IMG/VR virus record: IMGVR_UViG_3300025030_001713
Location: 1-40,676 of that record
Strand: one strand, 5' to 3'
Length of the DNA stretch: 40,676 nt
Source of the DNA: a virus
Shown here: piece by piece, positions 9,601 to 17,042 of the stretch
Numbering within the stretch: the first letter of the stretch is position 1
Layout of the letters: each line of letters starts with the position of its first letter
Translations under genes and position numbers: made by a program
Notes under the pieces: generated by a model
What the model was told of the DNA's origin: nothing
Databases searched by the model: none
The model's input: the letters and a program-made list of their open reading frames with translations, nothing else

Positions 9601-10266
9601 GGTCTTATTTTCTTGGTCAATTTGGTATCCAGTAATGATGCCTTTGCTTTGAAGTTCGGAGAGTAATATAAAATGGCGATGAGCAACGTAAATAACAGGA
9701 TCTCCGAGAACATAATTTACTTCATTAGAAGAATCAAAGTCGATTAATTTTTGCGTTCCCGCCGGATCGGAATAAAGAATTATTTGCTTGGTATTTCGAT
9801 CCCATGCGACTGAAATACCAAGACTATACTCAATTCCTAGCAAAGCAACGTAGACAATATTTGGAGAAGCCATAATAACTTCTCCTTCTTGAAGTAGTTT
9901 ATTTATGGTGGGATTTTCTATTTGGTAATATTGAATCTCCGGCTGCGGCACACTATCGCCTCCCATTGGCACAGATTTACTTGTCTCAATTATACCAGAA
10001 CTTGGGGTCTCTGCAGCAACAGGTTGAACTACCTGTTGAGTAATAGTTACCGATTGGGTTGCATCATCCCACTTCACTTCAGCACCCAGGGCCTCCGACA
10101 CAACCCGGATAGGCACGAATACCCGGTCCCGGATCATCTGTGGTGCCGGGTCGGAGGGGACTTCCTTCCCATTTACGATCAGGCGGATGGCCTGGGGCGC
10201 GGCAACAGCAGTAGCGGCGGTGGCCAGGATGAGGCCAACAACAAGACCGGCGAGAAACTTTTTCAA
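9580..10266 (-). CDS. Secreted copper-amine-oxidase-N (stalk) domain protein
   Basis: The start chosen is a TTG at 10266, nine bases after AAAGGAG; longer frames start before this ribosome site. The 228-residue product opens with KKF, a hydrophobic core (LAGLVVGLILATAATAVAA) and an apparent AAP signal cleavage site. Residues about 26-75 form a stalk domain: IRLIVNGKEV, then VPIRVVSEALGA and VKWDDATQSVTI. The remaining 150 residues are unassigned and end in a beta-rich region. It is the only gene read leftwards between tail and lysis genes, so it probably has its own promoter and may be expressed in the lysogen as a cell-surface (conversion) protein. Stalk domains are common in host surface proteins of Clostridia. 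Confidence 0.85.
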   Translation of the reverse strand: MKKFLAGLVVGLILATAATAVAAPQAIRLIVNGKEVPSDPAPQMIRDRVFVPIRVVSEALGAEVKWDDATQSVTITQQVVQPVAAETPSSGIIETSKSVPMGGDSVPQPEIQYYQIENPTINKLLQEGEVIMASPNIVYVALLGIEYSLGISVAWDRNTKQIILYSDPAGTQKLIDFDSSNEVNYVLGDPVIYVAHRHFILLSELQSKGIITGYQIDQENKTLTITTP

Positions 10267-10319
10267 TGCGATCACTCCTTTGGGTACCATTATATCCAAT
10301 AAGTGGGGGAGGTGAAACC

Positions 10320-10541
10320 ATGGAGAACGAAAGCGCAGGTCATAACATGGGTATTGAAAGCGACAGTCTTGAACAGCGCGTGGAGCGCTTGGAAAAGGAA
10401 GTAGTTGAACTGAGGAAGGTTAAGGAGGCCTTCTTTTTTCTTAACCAGATCACTGTGCAAAGTCGAGCTGATATAAGAGCTATCGCTGAAGAACTATACA
10501 CACTGGCAAATCAGACCACCCGGCAATACGGAAAAATTTAA
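10320..10541 (+). CDS. Coiled-coil phage protein (73 aa) ahead of the holin
   Basis: The start is the ATG seven bases after GGGGGAGG; an upstream in-frame ATG lies before this site and is not used. The 73-residue product has a heptad-like helix LEQRVERLEKEVVELRKV followed by a second helix. It resembles the soluble part of XhlA-like proteins, which precede holins in Bacillus phages, but it lacks the C-terminal membrane segment. It may help position the lysis proteins or be a small tail component. The XhlA link is inference from shape and gene order. Confidence 0.65.
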   Translation: MENESAGHNMGIESDSLEQRVERLEKEVVELRKVKEAFFFLNQITVQSRADIRAIAEELYTLANQTTRQYGKI

Positions 10542-10600
10542 TTCATAGTATCAAGCCTCCCGGCTCCTAACCGGGTAATAAGAGGAAGGGGGATTGGGAA

Positions 10601-11128
10601 TTGATTGGAGTTATCGATGCCTTTGTCATGGTGATTGACCGGGTTATGAAAGATAGGATTGCTCAAATAGGCGGGGTTCTACTCGGCATACTAACCTATC
10701 TGGTAGAGCCTAACGCAGCGTTCTACGCCTTGTGGATTGCCGTGGTCCTGGATCTGATCAGCAGGATAATTGTCGAAGCGGCTCACGCCGGTGGGTACAT
10801 AAAAGCAACCAAGGAACGAAAAATCTGCAGCGATAAAATGTTTGTCGGGTCCGCGATCAAAATCGTGGCCTATTTTTTTATGACGGTCATCGTTTACCAG
10901 AGCAAACATTTGGTCGCATATGAACAGGTGCCACTTTTGCTAAGCACCGTCGTATACGGGATTTTGTTTTGGGTTGAGTTCCATTCAATAACTGAAAATT
11001 TTGTAGAAGCTGGGGTAGAGGAGCTCCGGCCATTGTTATGGCGGATCAAGCGGGAGCAAAAGCGTTTTGAGGACGGAGAGGAACCGCCGGCATCGGTAAC
11101 AGGTGGGAGGGATGGCCGTGGAGATTAG
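10601..11128 (+). CDS. Phage holin-like membrane protein
   Basis: The TTG start follows GAGGAAGGGGG by about nine bases. The 175-residue protein has three or four hydrophobic segments: IGGVLLGILTYLV, FYALWIAVVLDLISRIIV, AIKIVAYFFMTVIVY and LLLSTVVYGILFWV, and a charged cytoplasmic tail of about 45 residues. Layout and length fit the toxin secretion/phage lysis holin family (PF05105 type), which forms membrane lesions that let the endolysin out. It overlaps the amidase start, consistent with a lysis operon. Its tail (KREQKRFEDGEEPPAS) is longer than in many holins. Confidence 0.75.
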   Translation: MIGVIDAFVMVIDRVMKDRIAQIGGVLLGILTYLVEPNAAFYALWIAVVLDLISRIIVEAAHAGGYIKATKERKICSDKMFVGSAIKIVAYFFMTVIVYQSKHLVAYEQVPLLLSTVVYGILFWVEFHSITENFVEAGVEELRPLLWRIKREQKRFEDGEEPPASVTGGRDGRGD

Positions 11129-11891
11129 AAAGATGCTACTGACTTCCGGTCAGGGTGGTAGGCCTGGAAAGAAGGTCACCCCCAAGGGACTGGTTATACA
11201 CTGGACGGCTAACGAAAACCCTAAGGCTGATGCAGTAGCCAATCGGAACTACTTCGAAAACCACCCTCAGAACAAGGTGAGTGCTCATTACATTGTTGAT
11301 GACTGCCAGGTTGTGCAGTGCTTACCCGAGGATGAGCTTGGCTATCACGTGGGCGCCAAGCAATATAAGCCAGCTGCCCTAGAACGGTTATCATCCTATC
11401 CCAATGACTGCACCATTGGGATAGAGATTTGCGTCAACCGGGACGGCAATTTTAGCAAGACCTATCAGAATTCTGTTGCGCTGGCAGCTGACATCCTTCA
11501 TCGCCGTGGGTGGGGAGCGGATCGCCTCTGGCGCCACTTCGATATTACCGGGAAAGATTGCCCCCGGTTTTTTGTTGATAATGGTACGGCCATTTTTTAT
11601 GGTTTTAGTTCTGCTTCAGCCGGCTGGGACCGGTTCAAGACGGACGTAGTAATTGCTTTGGTGAACCTTCAACAGGGAAACAATCGGGTTGAGACCGCGA
11701 AGGAGGTTGAAGTGGTGGCGGAAGGGATACGGCTCATCATCAAGGGCAAGGAAATGAAGCCAGACGTGCCGCCGCAAGTGGTCAAGGTACCCGGCGGGGA
11801 TTGCGTGATGGTCCCACTTCGGTTCGTGTCCGAGGCATTGGGACACCGGGTTAACTGGGATGGACCAACAAAGACGGTATCTATAGATTAA
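11118..11891 (+). CDS. N-acetylmuramoyl-L-alanine amidase (endolysin) with C-terminal stalk domain
   Basis: The start is a GTG six to seven bases after GGGAGG, inside the end of the holin gene. The 257-residue product carries an Amidase_2 (T7 lysozyme-like) domain over about residues 20-165: zinc-ligand region VIHWTAN (His28), SAHYIVDD, and the closing motif RHFDITGKDCPR with a further His and Cys. It would cleave the amide bond between MurNAc and L-Ala in peptidoglycan. The C-terminal 55 residues are a copper-amine-oxidase-N domain (IRLIIKGKEM, VPLRFVSEALG, VNWDGPTKTVSI), probably the wall-binding part. There is no signal peptide, so release through the holin fits. Confidence 0.92.
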   Translation: MEIRKMLLTSGQGGRPGKKVTPKGLVIHWTANENPKADAVANRNYFENHPQNKVSAHYIVDDCQVVQCLPEDELGYHVGAKQYKPAALERLSSYPNDCTIGIEICVNRDGNFSKTYQNSVALAADILHRRGWGADRLWRHFDITGKDCPRFFVDNGTAIFYGFSSASAGWDRFKTDVVIALVNLQQGNNRVETAKEVEVVAEGIRLIIKGKEMKPDVPPQVVKVPGGDCVMVPLRFVSEALGHRVNWDGPTKTVSID

Positions 11892-11906
11892 AGGGAGGGA
11901 ATAGCA

Positions 11907-12266
11907 GTGGAAGAGTTAGTCATGAAGTTGACCTATGATGTCCTGTCAATCCTGATCCTGGTGGCCGTTACCCTGGTCATTGCTTGGCTGAAGAAAAAGC
12001 TGGGTGTCGAGGGGATGCGCCGGGTGCAGGAGGAGTTGTCAGCGAAACAGGAACTGGCCCTTTTGGCTGTGAAGGCGGTTGAGCAATTGTGGACTGGGGT
12101 CCTGCTGGGCGAAGAGAAGGCAGATAAGGCCAGCGAGATCATATCGGGGCAGGCAGCTAGGGCAGGGTTGAAGATAGCGCCCGAGGAAATCAAGACCCTT
12201 GTTGAATGGGCCGTCCGGACACTGAAAGATGAGTTCGGGGAATCTTGGGCGAAGGCTACTGCATGA
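11907..12266 (+). CDS. LLH-type phage holin
   Basis: The GTG start follows AAGGGAGGG. The 119-residue product has one N-terminal membrane segment (VLSILILVAVTLVIAWL), then KKKLG and a long helical region (EELSAKQELALLAVKAVEQ, ISGQAARAGLKIAPEEIK). This is the arrangement of the Lactobacillus phage LL-H holin family (PF09682). With the gene at 10601 there are two holin-like proteins around the endolysin, as is common in Firmicutes phages, where one may act as antiholin. The stop overlaps the next start in ATGA. Confidence 0.85.
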   Translation: MEELVMKLTYDVLSILILVAVTLVIAWLKKKLGVEGMRRVQEELSAKQELALLAVKAVEQLWTGVLLGEEKADKASEIISGQAARAGLKIAPEEIKTLVEWAVRTLKDEFGESWAKATA

Positions 12267-12478
12267 TCACTTTACCCTGGATAGTTTCAGCACTAGCCTT
12301 GGCCGGTGTCATCCTCAACATCTACAAGGACCGGCGCTGCTTTATCATCTGGGCATTTACCAACGCTTTCTGGGCGGTCTATGACTGGAAGCTGGGGGCA
12401 AAGGCCCAGAGTATTCTGTTTCTGGTCTATTTTATCTTGGCTGTCTGGGGCTTGGTCCAGTGGTCGAGGGGTAGATAA
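12263..12478 (+). CDS. Small membrane protein resembling a PnuC fragment (71 aa)
   Basis: The start is in the ATGA overlap with the holin. The 71-residue product is almost entirely membrane-embedded, with three hydrophobic segments: WIVSALALAGVILNIY, CFIIWAFTNAFWAVYDW and SILFLVYFILAVWGLVQW. The spacing and motifs (LNIYKDRRCF, NAFWAVYDW, GLVQW) recall a half-length version of the PnuC/nicotinamide riboside transporter fold, seen in small phage proteins. A transport role is uncertain; it may instead be a third lysis-associated protein. Confidence 0.7.
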   Translation: MITLPWIVSALALAGVILNIYKDRRCFIIWAFTNAFWAVYDWKLGAKAQSILFLVYFILAVWGLVQWSRGR

Positions 12479-12497
12479 CCTGTGCTTGCCAATCCTT

Positions 12498-12544
12498 TCA
12501 TGAATGACTAAGCCCCGGCATAAAAGCTGGGGCTTAGTTCATGA
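12498..12544 (+). terminator. Long hairpin downstream of the lysis genes
   Basis: CTAAGCCCC (508-516 of this kilobase) pairs with GGGGCTTAG (529-537), and an outer arm TCATGAA (498-504) pairs with TTCATGA (538-544), giving a long stem with a small bulge. No long T-tract follows, so it may attenuate transcription or protect the lysis mRNA 3' end rather than act as a full terminator. Confidence 0.5.
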
Positions 12545-12608
12545 TAGCCATCCTAAAAAGAGAACCCGCAATTTAGATTATGCACAAAAGGGGAAGGTGG
12601 TGAGAACA

Positions 12609-12791
12609 TTGGGCAACTGGAATATCACAATCATTGGCACTGGCGCGCATCACAATCAGGACCACGCCGGTGACGCGAACAAGATTTTCAAGGAGACCGT
12701 TGAGAAGTTGAAGGAAGCTGGGCAGAACGTGGAGCATGCTTCGTTCACCCACGATGGGCGAGATGTCGAGGAGCCATTTACAAATAAATAG
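12609..12791 (+). CDS. Small hypothetical protein (60 aa) with GTGAHHN motif
   Basis: The frame is open from 12504 but the best start is the TTG at 12609 after GGTGGTGAG; GTG at 12600 is an alternative. The product, starting GNWNITIIGTGAHHN, is rich in His (GAHHNQDHAGDA, HASFTHDGRD) and predicted alpha/beta. Similar short proteins occur near lysis genes in Firmicutes phages, but I know no function. It is the last gene before the strong terminator and therefore the end of the late operon. Confidence 0.6.
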   Translation: MGNWNITIIGTGAHHNQDHAGDANKIFKETVEKLKEAGQNVEHASFTHDGRDVEEPFTNK

Positions 12792-12811
12792 TCCGAAAGT
12801 CAAAACCATCC

Positions 12812-12842
12812 AACCCCGGGTCGTATAACCCGGGGTTTTTCT
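12812..12842 (+). terminator. Strong rho-independent terminator ending the late operon
   Basis: AACCCCGGGT at 12812-12821 and ACCCGGGGTT at 12828-12837 form a perfect 10-base-pair stem around a six-base loop, followed by a T-tract. It isolates the lysis operon from the AT-rich island that follows. Confidence 0.92.
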
Positions 12843-13157
12843 GATTCTATAATATAATATTTGACTTTATTAACGTATATATTGGGAAAACAGTAAAGTT
12901 GGTTTATAGGTTTATTTTTAAGGTGAAAAACACAAAATTGTGCATTATAAGTTAATTATTGTCAAGGAAAAAGAGGAATTTGTTGGTTATATGTTGTATA
13001 CGGTTACAAAAGCAGAATTCCTTCTTTGTTTATCATTATTTCTTAATAATAGATAAAAACCTTAACATATCCATCAGGCAAGGGCAACTTTAGGCCTGAA
13101 TATTAACGTTATGGCAGCTGCTGAGGAGGATTTAAATAAGTTTGGAGGTGTTAGATT
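12843..13157. promoter_or_regulatory. AT-rich leader of the methyltransferase island
   Basis: This 315-base stretch holds no gene of normal size. It is strongly AT-rich. TGCATTATAA at 12941-12950 matches the repeat in the phage operator region (20761-20770) exactly over ten bases. A 16-codon frame starts at ATG 13111 and ends in an ATGA overlap with the methyltransferase start; it may be a coupling leader peptide. A GGAGG ribosome site at 13144-13148 precedes the ATG at 13158. No consensus promoter is evident, though several TATATT/TATAAG-like boxes are present. Confidence 0.45.
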
Positions 13158-14306
13158 ATGAGGACAGGTCACCCTATAGGGATAGACCTGTTTTGTGGCG
13201 CCGGAGGCATGTCACTTGGTTTTGAACAAGCTGGTTTTGAGATTGTGGCTGCAGTTGATGCAAGTCCTATACATATTGATACACACAAAAGGAACTTTCC
13301 AAAATGTAAAACAATTTGTACAGATATTTCAAGTTTAAACGGAGAGAAGCTCCTAAATATAGCAGACTTAAAACAAAAGCAATTAGATGTACTTTTCGGT
13401 GGTCCACCTTGCCAAGGCTTCTCGATGGCGGGTAAGAGACGTTCGAATGATCCAAGAAGTTTATTATTCTTAGAATTTTCACGTCTGATTAAAGAAACAA
13501 TGCCACTATATTTCGTCGTTGAAAACGTTGCTGGCTTAATTGCCGGAAAAACCAAAACAATATTAGAACAATTTATTAATGAGGTTATAAAGGCCGGATA
13601 TATTATCTTAGAACCGGTTCGTATACTTGACGCCTCTGAATTTGGTGTGCCTCAGCAACGCAAACGCCTATTTATTATTGGTTGTCTTAATGGTCTTCAA
13701 CTTCCTGACTATCCATCGATAAATGTGGGCGAGAGCTCTACAACCGTGTGGGATGCCATTGGTGATTTGCCTAATGTTGACGACTATCATTACCTTCTTA
13801 CATCGGATGTCTATATGGGAGAACTAGGTCTATGGAGTGAATATTCAAAAACACTTCGTGGATTAGATGAAATGATGGCTAGTTCTAATAAATTCCGAGA
13901 AAAAAGGAATGGTTTAAGTGGATGTTCTCGTGTCGTACACTCTCCCGAAGTAATCAAACGGTTCTCTGAAACAATACCCGGGACATGCGAACCTATTAGT
14001 AGGTTTTATAGACTAGCAAGTCAAGGAGTTTCGAATACTATCCGTGCAGGTACAGATCGAACACATGGTGGTTTTACTGCACCTAGACCGATTCATCCTA
14101 TATATCCACGTTGTATTACAGTAAGGGAGGCGGCAAGACTTCAATCTTTCCCTGACTGGTTCACCTTTCATCCTACAAAATGGCATGGTTTTCGTGAGGT
14201 TGGAAATTCTGTTCCTCCTTTATTAGCACAAACGGTTGCCGCGGAAGTACTAAAATGTATATATAGGTTGAGGGGTGAAACATTAATTAAGAAAGAGGTT
14301 ATTTAG
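13158..14306 (+). CDS. DNA (cytosine-5)-methyltransferase
   Basis: The 382-residue product contains the ordered motifs of C5-cytosine methyltransferases: motif I (GIDLFCGAGGMSLGF, residues 8-22), motif IV with the catalytic Cys85 (GGPPCQGFSM), motif VI (ENV at 122-124), motif VIII (QQRKR at 166-170), and motifs IX-X near the end (VREAARLQSFP, GNSVPPLLA). All key residues are present, so it should be active, moving methyl from SAM to cytosine in duplex DNA. The target-recognition region is about residues 190-320; its sequence specificity cannot be read. It is the first gene of a tight three-gene operon (stop directly followed by the next ATG). Codon use is much more AT-rich than the phage core, a sign of transfer. 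Confidence 0.95.
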   Translation: MRTGHPIGIDLFCGAGGMSLGFEQAGFEIVAAVDASPIHIDTHKRNFPKCKTICTDISSLNGEKLLNIADLKQKQLDVLFGGPPCQGFSMAGKRRSNDPRSLLFLEFSRLIKETMPLYFVVENVAGLIAGKTKTILEQFINEVIKAGYIILEPVRILDASEFGVPQQRKRLFIIGCLNGLQLPDYPSINVGESSTTVWDAIGDLPNVDDYHYLLTSDVYMGELGLWSEYSKTLRGLDEMMASSNKFREKRNGLSGCSRVVHSPEVIKRFSETIPGTCEPISRFYRLASQGVSNTIRAGTDRTHGGFTAPRPIHPIYPRCITVREAARLQSFPDWFTFHPTKWHGFREVGNSVPPLLAQTVAAEVLKCIYRLRGETLIKKEVI

Positions 14307-15632
14307 ATGAGGGATGAATCTCTTAGAATTGACGCTTCCCCAACTAAAGATTTTTTTATATACATGCTCACGAAGGATATCGATCTAATTCGTGCAATAG
14401 CAGATCTTGTTGATAATAGTGTTGACGGTGCGAGGAGAATTAAGGGAAATACGGAGTATGAAGGTTTAGTTATTCGCTTAGAAGTACTAGCTACCCATTT
14501 TAAAATACACGATAACTGTGGCGGAATTCCTATTGAAATAGCACGCAAGTACGCTTTCCGTTTTGGAAGAGTCAAAGGAATGCCCGAAACGCCTTATTCT
14601 ATCGGTCAGTTTGGCGTTGGCATGAAAAGAGCTTTATTTAAATTAGGTAACATATTTAATATTGAATCTGTGACCTCAACATCTAAATTTAGTGTTGAAG
14701 GAAACGTTCAGGAATGGGCAAAAGATAAAGATAATTGGGATTTTATTTTTAGCGAATTAAACGAGAGTTTTCAACCTATGAATGATCAAGTTTATACATC
14801 TATAATAGTTACTGAACTTCATACGTCTGTATCAGAGGAATTCTCTTTAGAAAACTTCCAAAAACGTCTTTCTTTAGAATTGGAAGCGGCGCATCAGTAT
14901 AGTTTAAACGAAGGTCTTATTATTACTCTTAATGGAATACCACTTACCTTTCGTCCAGCTCAGCTACTCAGTTCAGATGAGCTTAAGCCAGCATTTGTGG
15001 AAAAGGAGATTATTATATCTGGCAAAGTTAAGATTAGTATTAAAATATACGTGGGTCTAGCAAAGTCTGATCCCCAAAATGCAGGGTGGCATGTTTTCTG
15101 TAATGGCAGATTAATTTTAGAGGCAGATAGATCACGTACTACTGGTTGGGGTGATGGAAGTATACCTCAGTTTCATAATCAATTCGCTAGATTTCGAGGC
15201 TATACTTTTTTCGATTCTGATGATGCTAGTTTATTACCTTGGACAACTACAAAAAGTTCTGTAGATACTGGTTCTCCGGTTTTTAGGGAAGTTCGTTTAG
15301 ATATGTTAACATTAATGCGCCCCGTTATTGATTTTTTAAACCAGATGGAGAGAGAGAGAAAGGGTCGCGATGATAATACAGATCCAACGCCCTTGGAACT
15401 TATTATAAACGAAGCTAAATCCGTAAATCTTTCAGATGTTGGACAAACGCGTGCTTTTATAGCTCCCAAACTAAAAACTGAATCAACTCCAAAAATAAGA
15501 ATGAATAAAATTCAATATAGTAAACCCACAGAAGAAATCGATCGCGTTAAATCTGTCCTGAAGGTTTCTTCGCTTAAAGAAGTAGGTGAAGAAACTTTTG
15601 ATTATTTCTTGAGGATGGAGTGCGAAGATTAA
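14307..15632 (+). CDS. GHKL (MORC/MutL-like) ATPase of the methyltransferase island
   Basis: The 441-residue protein begins directly after the methyltransferase stop. Residues about 20-130 form a HATPase_c_3 domain: N box IADLVDNSVDGA (31-42), HDNCGGIP (69-75) and the lid/G-box IGQFGVGMKRALFKLG (99-114). The usual general-base Glu before the N box is Asp33 here. Residues about 230-350 hold a transducer-like part with FCNGRLI and LPWTTTKSSVD, whose Lys fits the ATP-contacting lysine of GHKL proteins. Families of this type are linked to restriction-modification systems (Iyer, Abhiman and Aravind on MORC origins). No nuclease domain is visible. ATP-driven dimer clamping on DNA is the likely mode of action (inference). 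Confidence 0.88.
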   Translation: MRDESLRIDASPTKDFFIYMLTKDIDLIRAIADLVDNSVDGARRIKGNTEYEGLVIRLEVLATHFKIHDNCGGIPIEIARKYAFRFGRVKGMPETPYSIGQFGVGMKRALFKLGNIFNIESVTSTSKFSVEGNVQEWAKDKDNWDFIFSELNESFQPMNDQVYTSIIVTELHTSVSEEFSLENFQKRLSLELEAAHQYSLNEGLIITLNGIPLTFRPAQLLSSDELKPAFVEKEIIISGKVKISIKIYVGLAKSDPQNAGWHVFCNGRLILEADRSRTTGWGDGSIPQFHNQFARFRGYTFFDSDDASLLPWTTTKSSVDTGSPVFREVRLDMLTLMRPVIDFLNQMERERKGRDDNTDPTPLELIINEAKSVNLSDVGQTRAFIAPKLKTESTPKIRMNKIQYSKPTEEIDRVKSVLKVSSLKEVGEETFDYFLRMECED

Positions 15633-16594
15633 TGAAACCAAGTTATAAGAAAATAAATTATGCGTTAAGACCAGCAAAATGTATTGAAAGAAAAATGCTT
15701 TGTGAAGCCTTCCGATGTCTCTCTGATTTTAGGTACGTGGAATCATATAGATATATTGGATTCGGTTCTGTATATTTTTCGGATTTTACTCTTTTTCATA
15801 AGGAACTCAATTTATGTCAAATGAAAAGTATCGAACATAATGAAGATGATAAAGATAGATGTGAATTCAACCGACCATTCCAATGTATTGACCTAATTAT
15901 TGGAGAATCCACAGATATATTATCTCAAATTGATTGGAATGAAATATGCACAATAGCTTGGTTAGATTATGATGATAAATTAACAAATCAGGTCTTAGCA
16001 GATATAAAGTTAGTATGTTCTCACTGTTCACCAGGAAGTATCATAGTGATAACGGTTAATGCACAACCTATTGCATATGAAAAAGATGGAGAAGACCGCG
16101 AAGCTAGAATGAATCAATTAATAAAACAAATTGGAGAGGAGAAAATTCCAACTTATATAAGGGAAAATGACTTGATAGGTTGGAAATTAGCCGGTGTTTA
16201 TAAAAGAATAATTCAAAATGAAATTGAAGAGACCCTAGTAGTTAGAAATGGAACAAGACCATCCAATCTTAAGATTCATTATCGTCAGTTATTTAATTTT
16301 AATTATGCTGACGGTGCAAAAATGTTATCTACAGGTGGTATTATTTATGATGAAGGGCAGACAGGAAAGTTGGAAGGATGCGGATTTAATAAATTATCAT
16401 TCATCAAAAATGGGGACGATCCATACTTAATAGAAGTTCCTAATTTGACCTTGCGAGAAATCCGATATCTAAACTCACAATTACCTACATCAGATCCATC
16501 TTCCTTAATAAACCACGGTTTATCATTAGATGATGTCGAGAAATTTGCCAGAATATACAGGTATTTTCCATCTTTTGCTGAAGCCGACATATAA
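15632..16594 (+). CDS. Rossmann (SAM methyltransferase-like) third protein of the island
   Basis: The ATG at 15632 overlaps the ATPase stop (TAATG); an in-frame GTG at 15620 is an alternative. The 320-residue product has a class I methyltransferase look: motif I-like YIGFGSVYFSDF, an acidic strand end SIEHN, and an IAWLDYDDKL strand at the motif IV position, followed by SIIVITVNAQP. This resembles bacterial 'O-methyltransferase-like' proteins of unknown substrate. The C-terminal 120 residues (NFNYADGAKM, FIKNGDDPYLIEVPNLTLREIRYLN) are unassigned. The strict coupling to a DNA methyltransferase and a GHKL ATPase suggests a shared defence or modification role; catalysis on DNA, protein or nothing at all (sensor) cannot be told apart from sequence. 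Confidence 0.75.
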   Translation: MKPSYKKINYALRPAKCIERKMLCEAFRCLSDFRYVESYRYIGFGSVYFSDFTLFHKELNLCQMKSIEHNEDDKDRCEFNRPFQCIDLIIGESTDILSQIDWNEICTIAWLDYDDKLTNQVLADIKLVCSHCSPGSIIVITVNAQPIAYEKDGEDREARMNQLIKQIGEEKIPTYIRENDLIGWKLAGVYKRIIQNEIEETLVVRNGTRPSNLKIHYRQLFNFNYADGAKMLSTGGIIYDEGQTGKLEGCGFNKLSFIKNGDDPYLIEVPNLTLREIRYLNSQLPTSDPSSLINHGLSLDDVEKFARIYRYFPSFAEADI

Positions 16595-16918
16595 CCAGGC
16601 AGTCTTTAAATCATGGTAATAAACCCCTGTATTGCTACCTGAGTTTTTCTTATCTTGGGCACTTATTCTAAACGAAAGTGGGTGTATATCTTTTTAAGTT
16701 GCCAATTATATTCGGTGAACAATCTTATAACCACAGCGTTATGTCTTACCAAGGCTTTTATTATTTTACGGGTATAAACCGCGGCCCGAATCACGGCCCT
16801 TTTTGCCAAATGCCCCCTAACATTGACCCACACAGGGCAACGCGAAAATCTAGCAATATCAAGGCTTTCAGGGTTTTTGTCTTGCCGTGTAAGGGCTCCA
16901 AAGAGGGGGTAAGACTAA

Positions 16919-16963
16919 CTCCAAATCCGTTGGTTGCGGGTTCAATTCCTGTCTCCCCTGCCA
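16919..16963 (+). other. att core: 3' part of a tRNA-Trp gene (no intact tRNA)
   Basis: Bases fit tRNA positions 32 to 76: loop CTCCAAA with anticodon CCA (Trp), half of the anticodon stem TCCGT, T-arm GCGGG-TTCAATT-CCTGT, acceptor strand CTCCCCT, discriminator G and CCA. The 5' half (matching acceptor AGGGGAG and stem ACGGA) is absent, so this is not a functional tRNA but the segment the phage carries to rebuild the host gene on integration. Confidence 0.85.
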
Positions 16964-16976
16964 AAAGAATGTAGAC

Positions 16977-17000
16977 GCCGCAAGCGATTGCGGCTTTTTT
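16977..17000 (+). terminator. Terminator just downstream of the att core
   Basis: GCCGCAA and TTGCGGC pair around GCGA, then a run of T. It lies 13 bases after the CCA end, where a tRNA terminator is expected, so after integration it could end transcription of the rebuilt tRNA-Trp gene. It also ends rightward transcription from the methyltransferase island before the integrase. Confidence 0.85.
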
Positions 17001-17042
17001 ATTTTCTGCCCATCACGGCCCAAAACATAAACCGCGGCCAAA

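Noticed and set aside
12498-12544. Riboswitch-like structure
   Set aside because: It is a simple long hairpin with no conserved riboswitch core that I can see.
13158-14306. Complete type II restriction-modification pair
   Set aside because: No restriction nuclease or Vsr-like gene is visible next to the methyltransferase; the partners are an ATPase and a methyltransferase-like protein.
16890-16963. Complete functional tRNA-Trp gene
   Set aside because: The 5' acceptor strand, D-arm and 5' half of the anticodon stem are missing.
16678-16974. A 98-codon plus-strand frame before the integrase
   Set aside because: It runs through the arm repeat and the tRNA-Trp 3' segment, has no ribosome site and no family resemblance; the region is attP.
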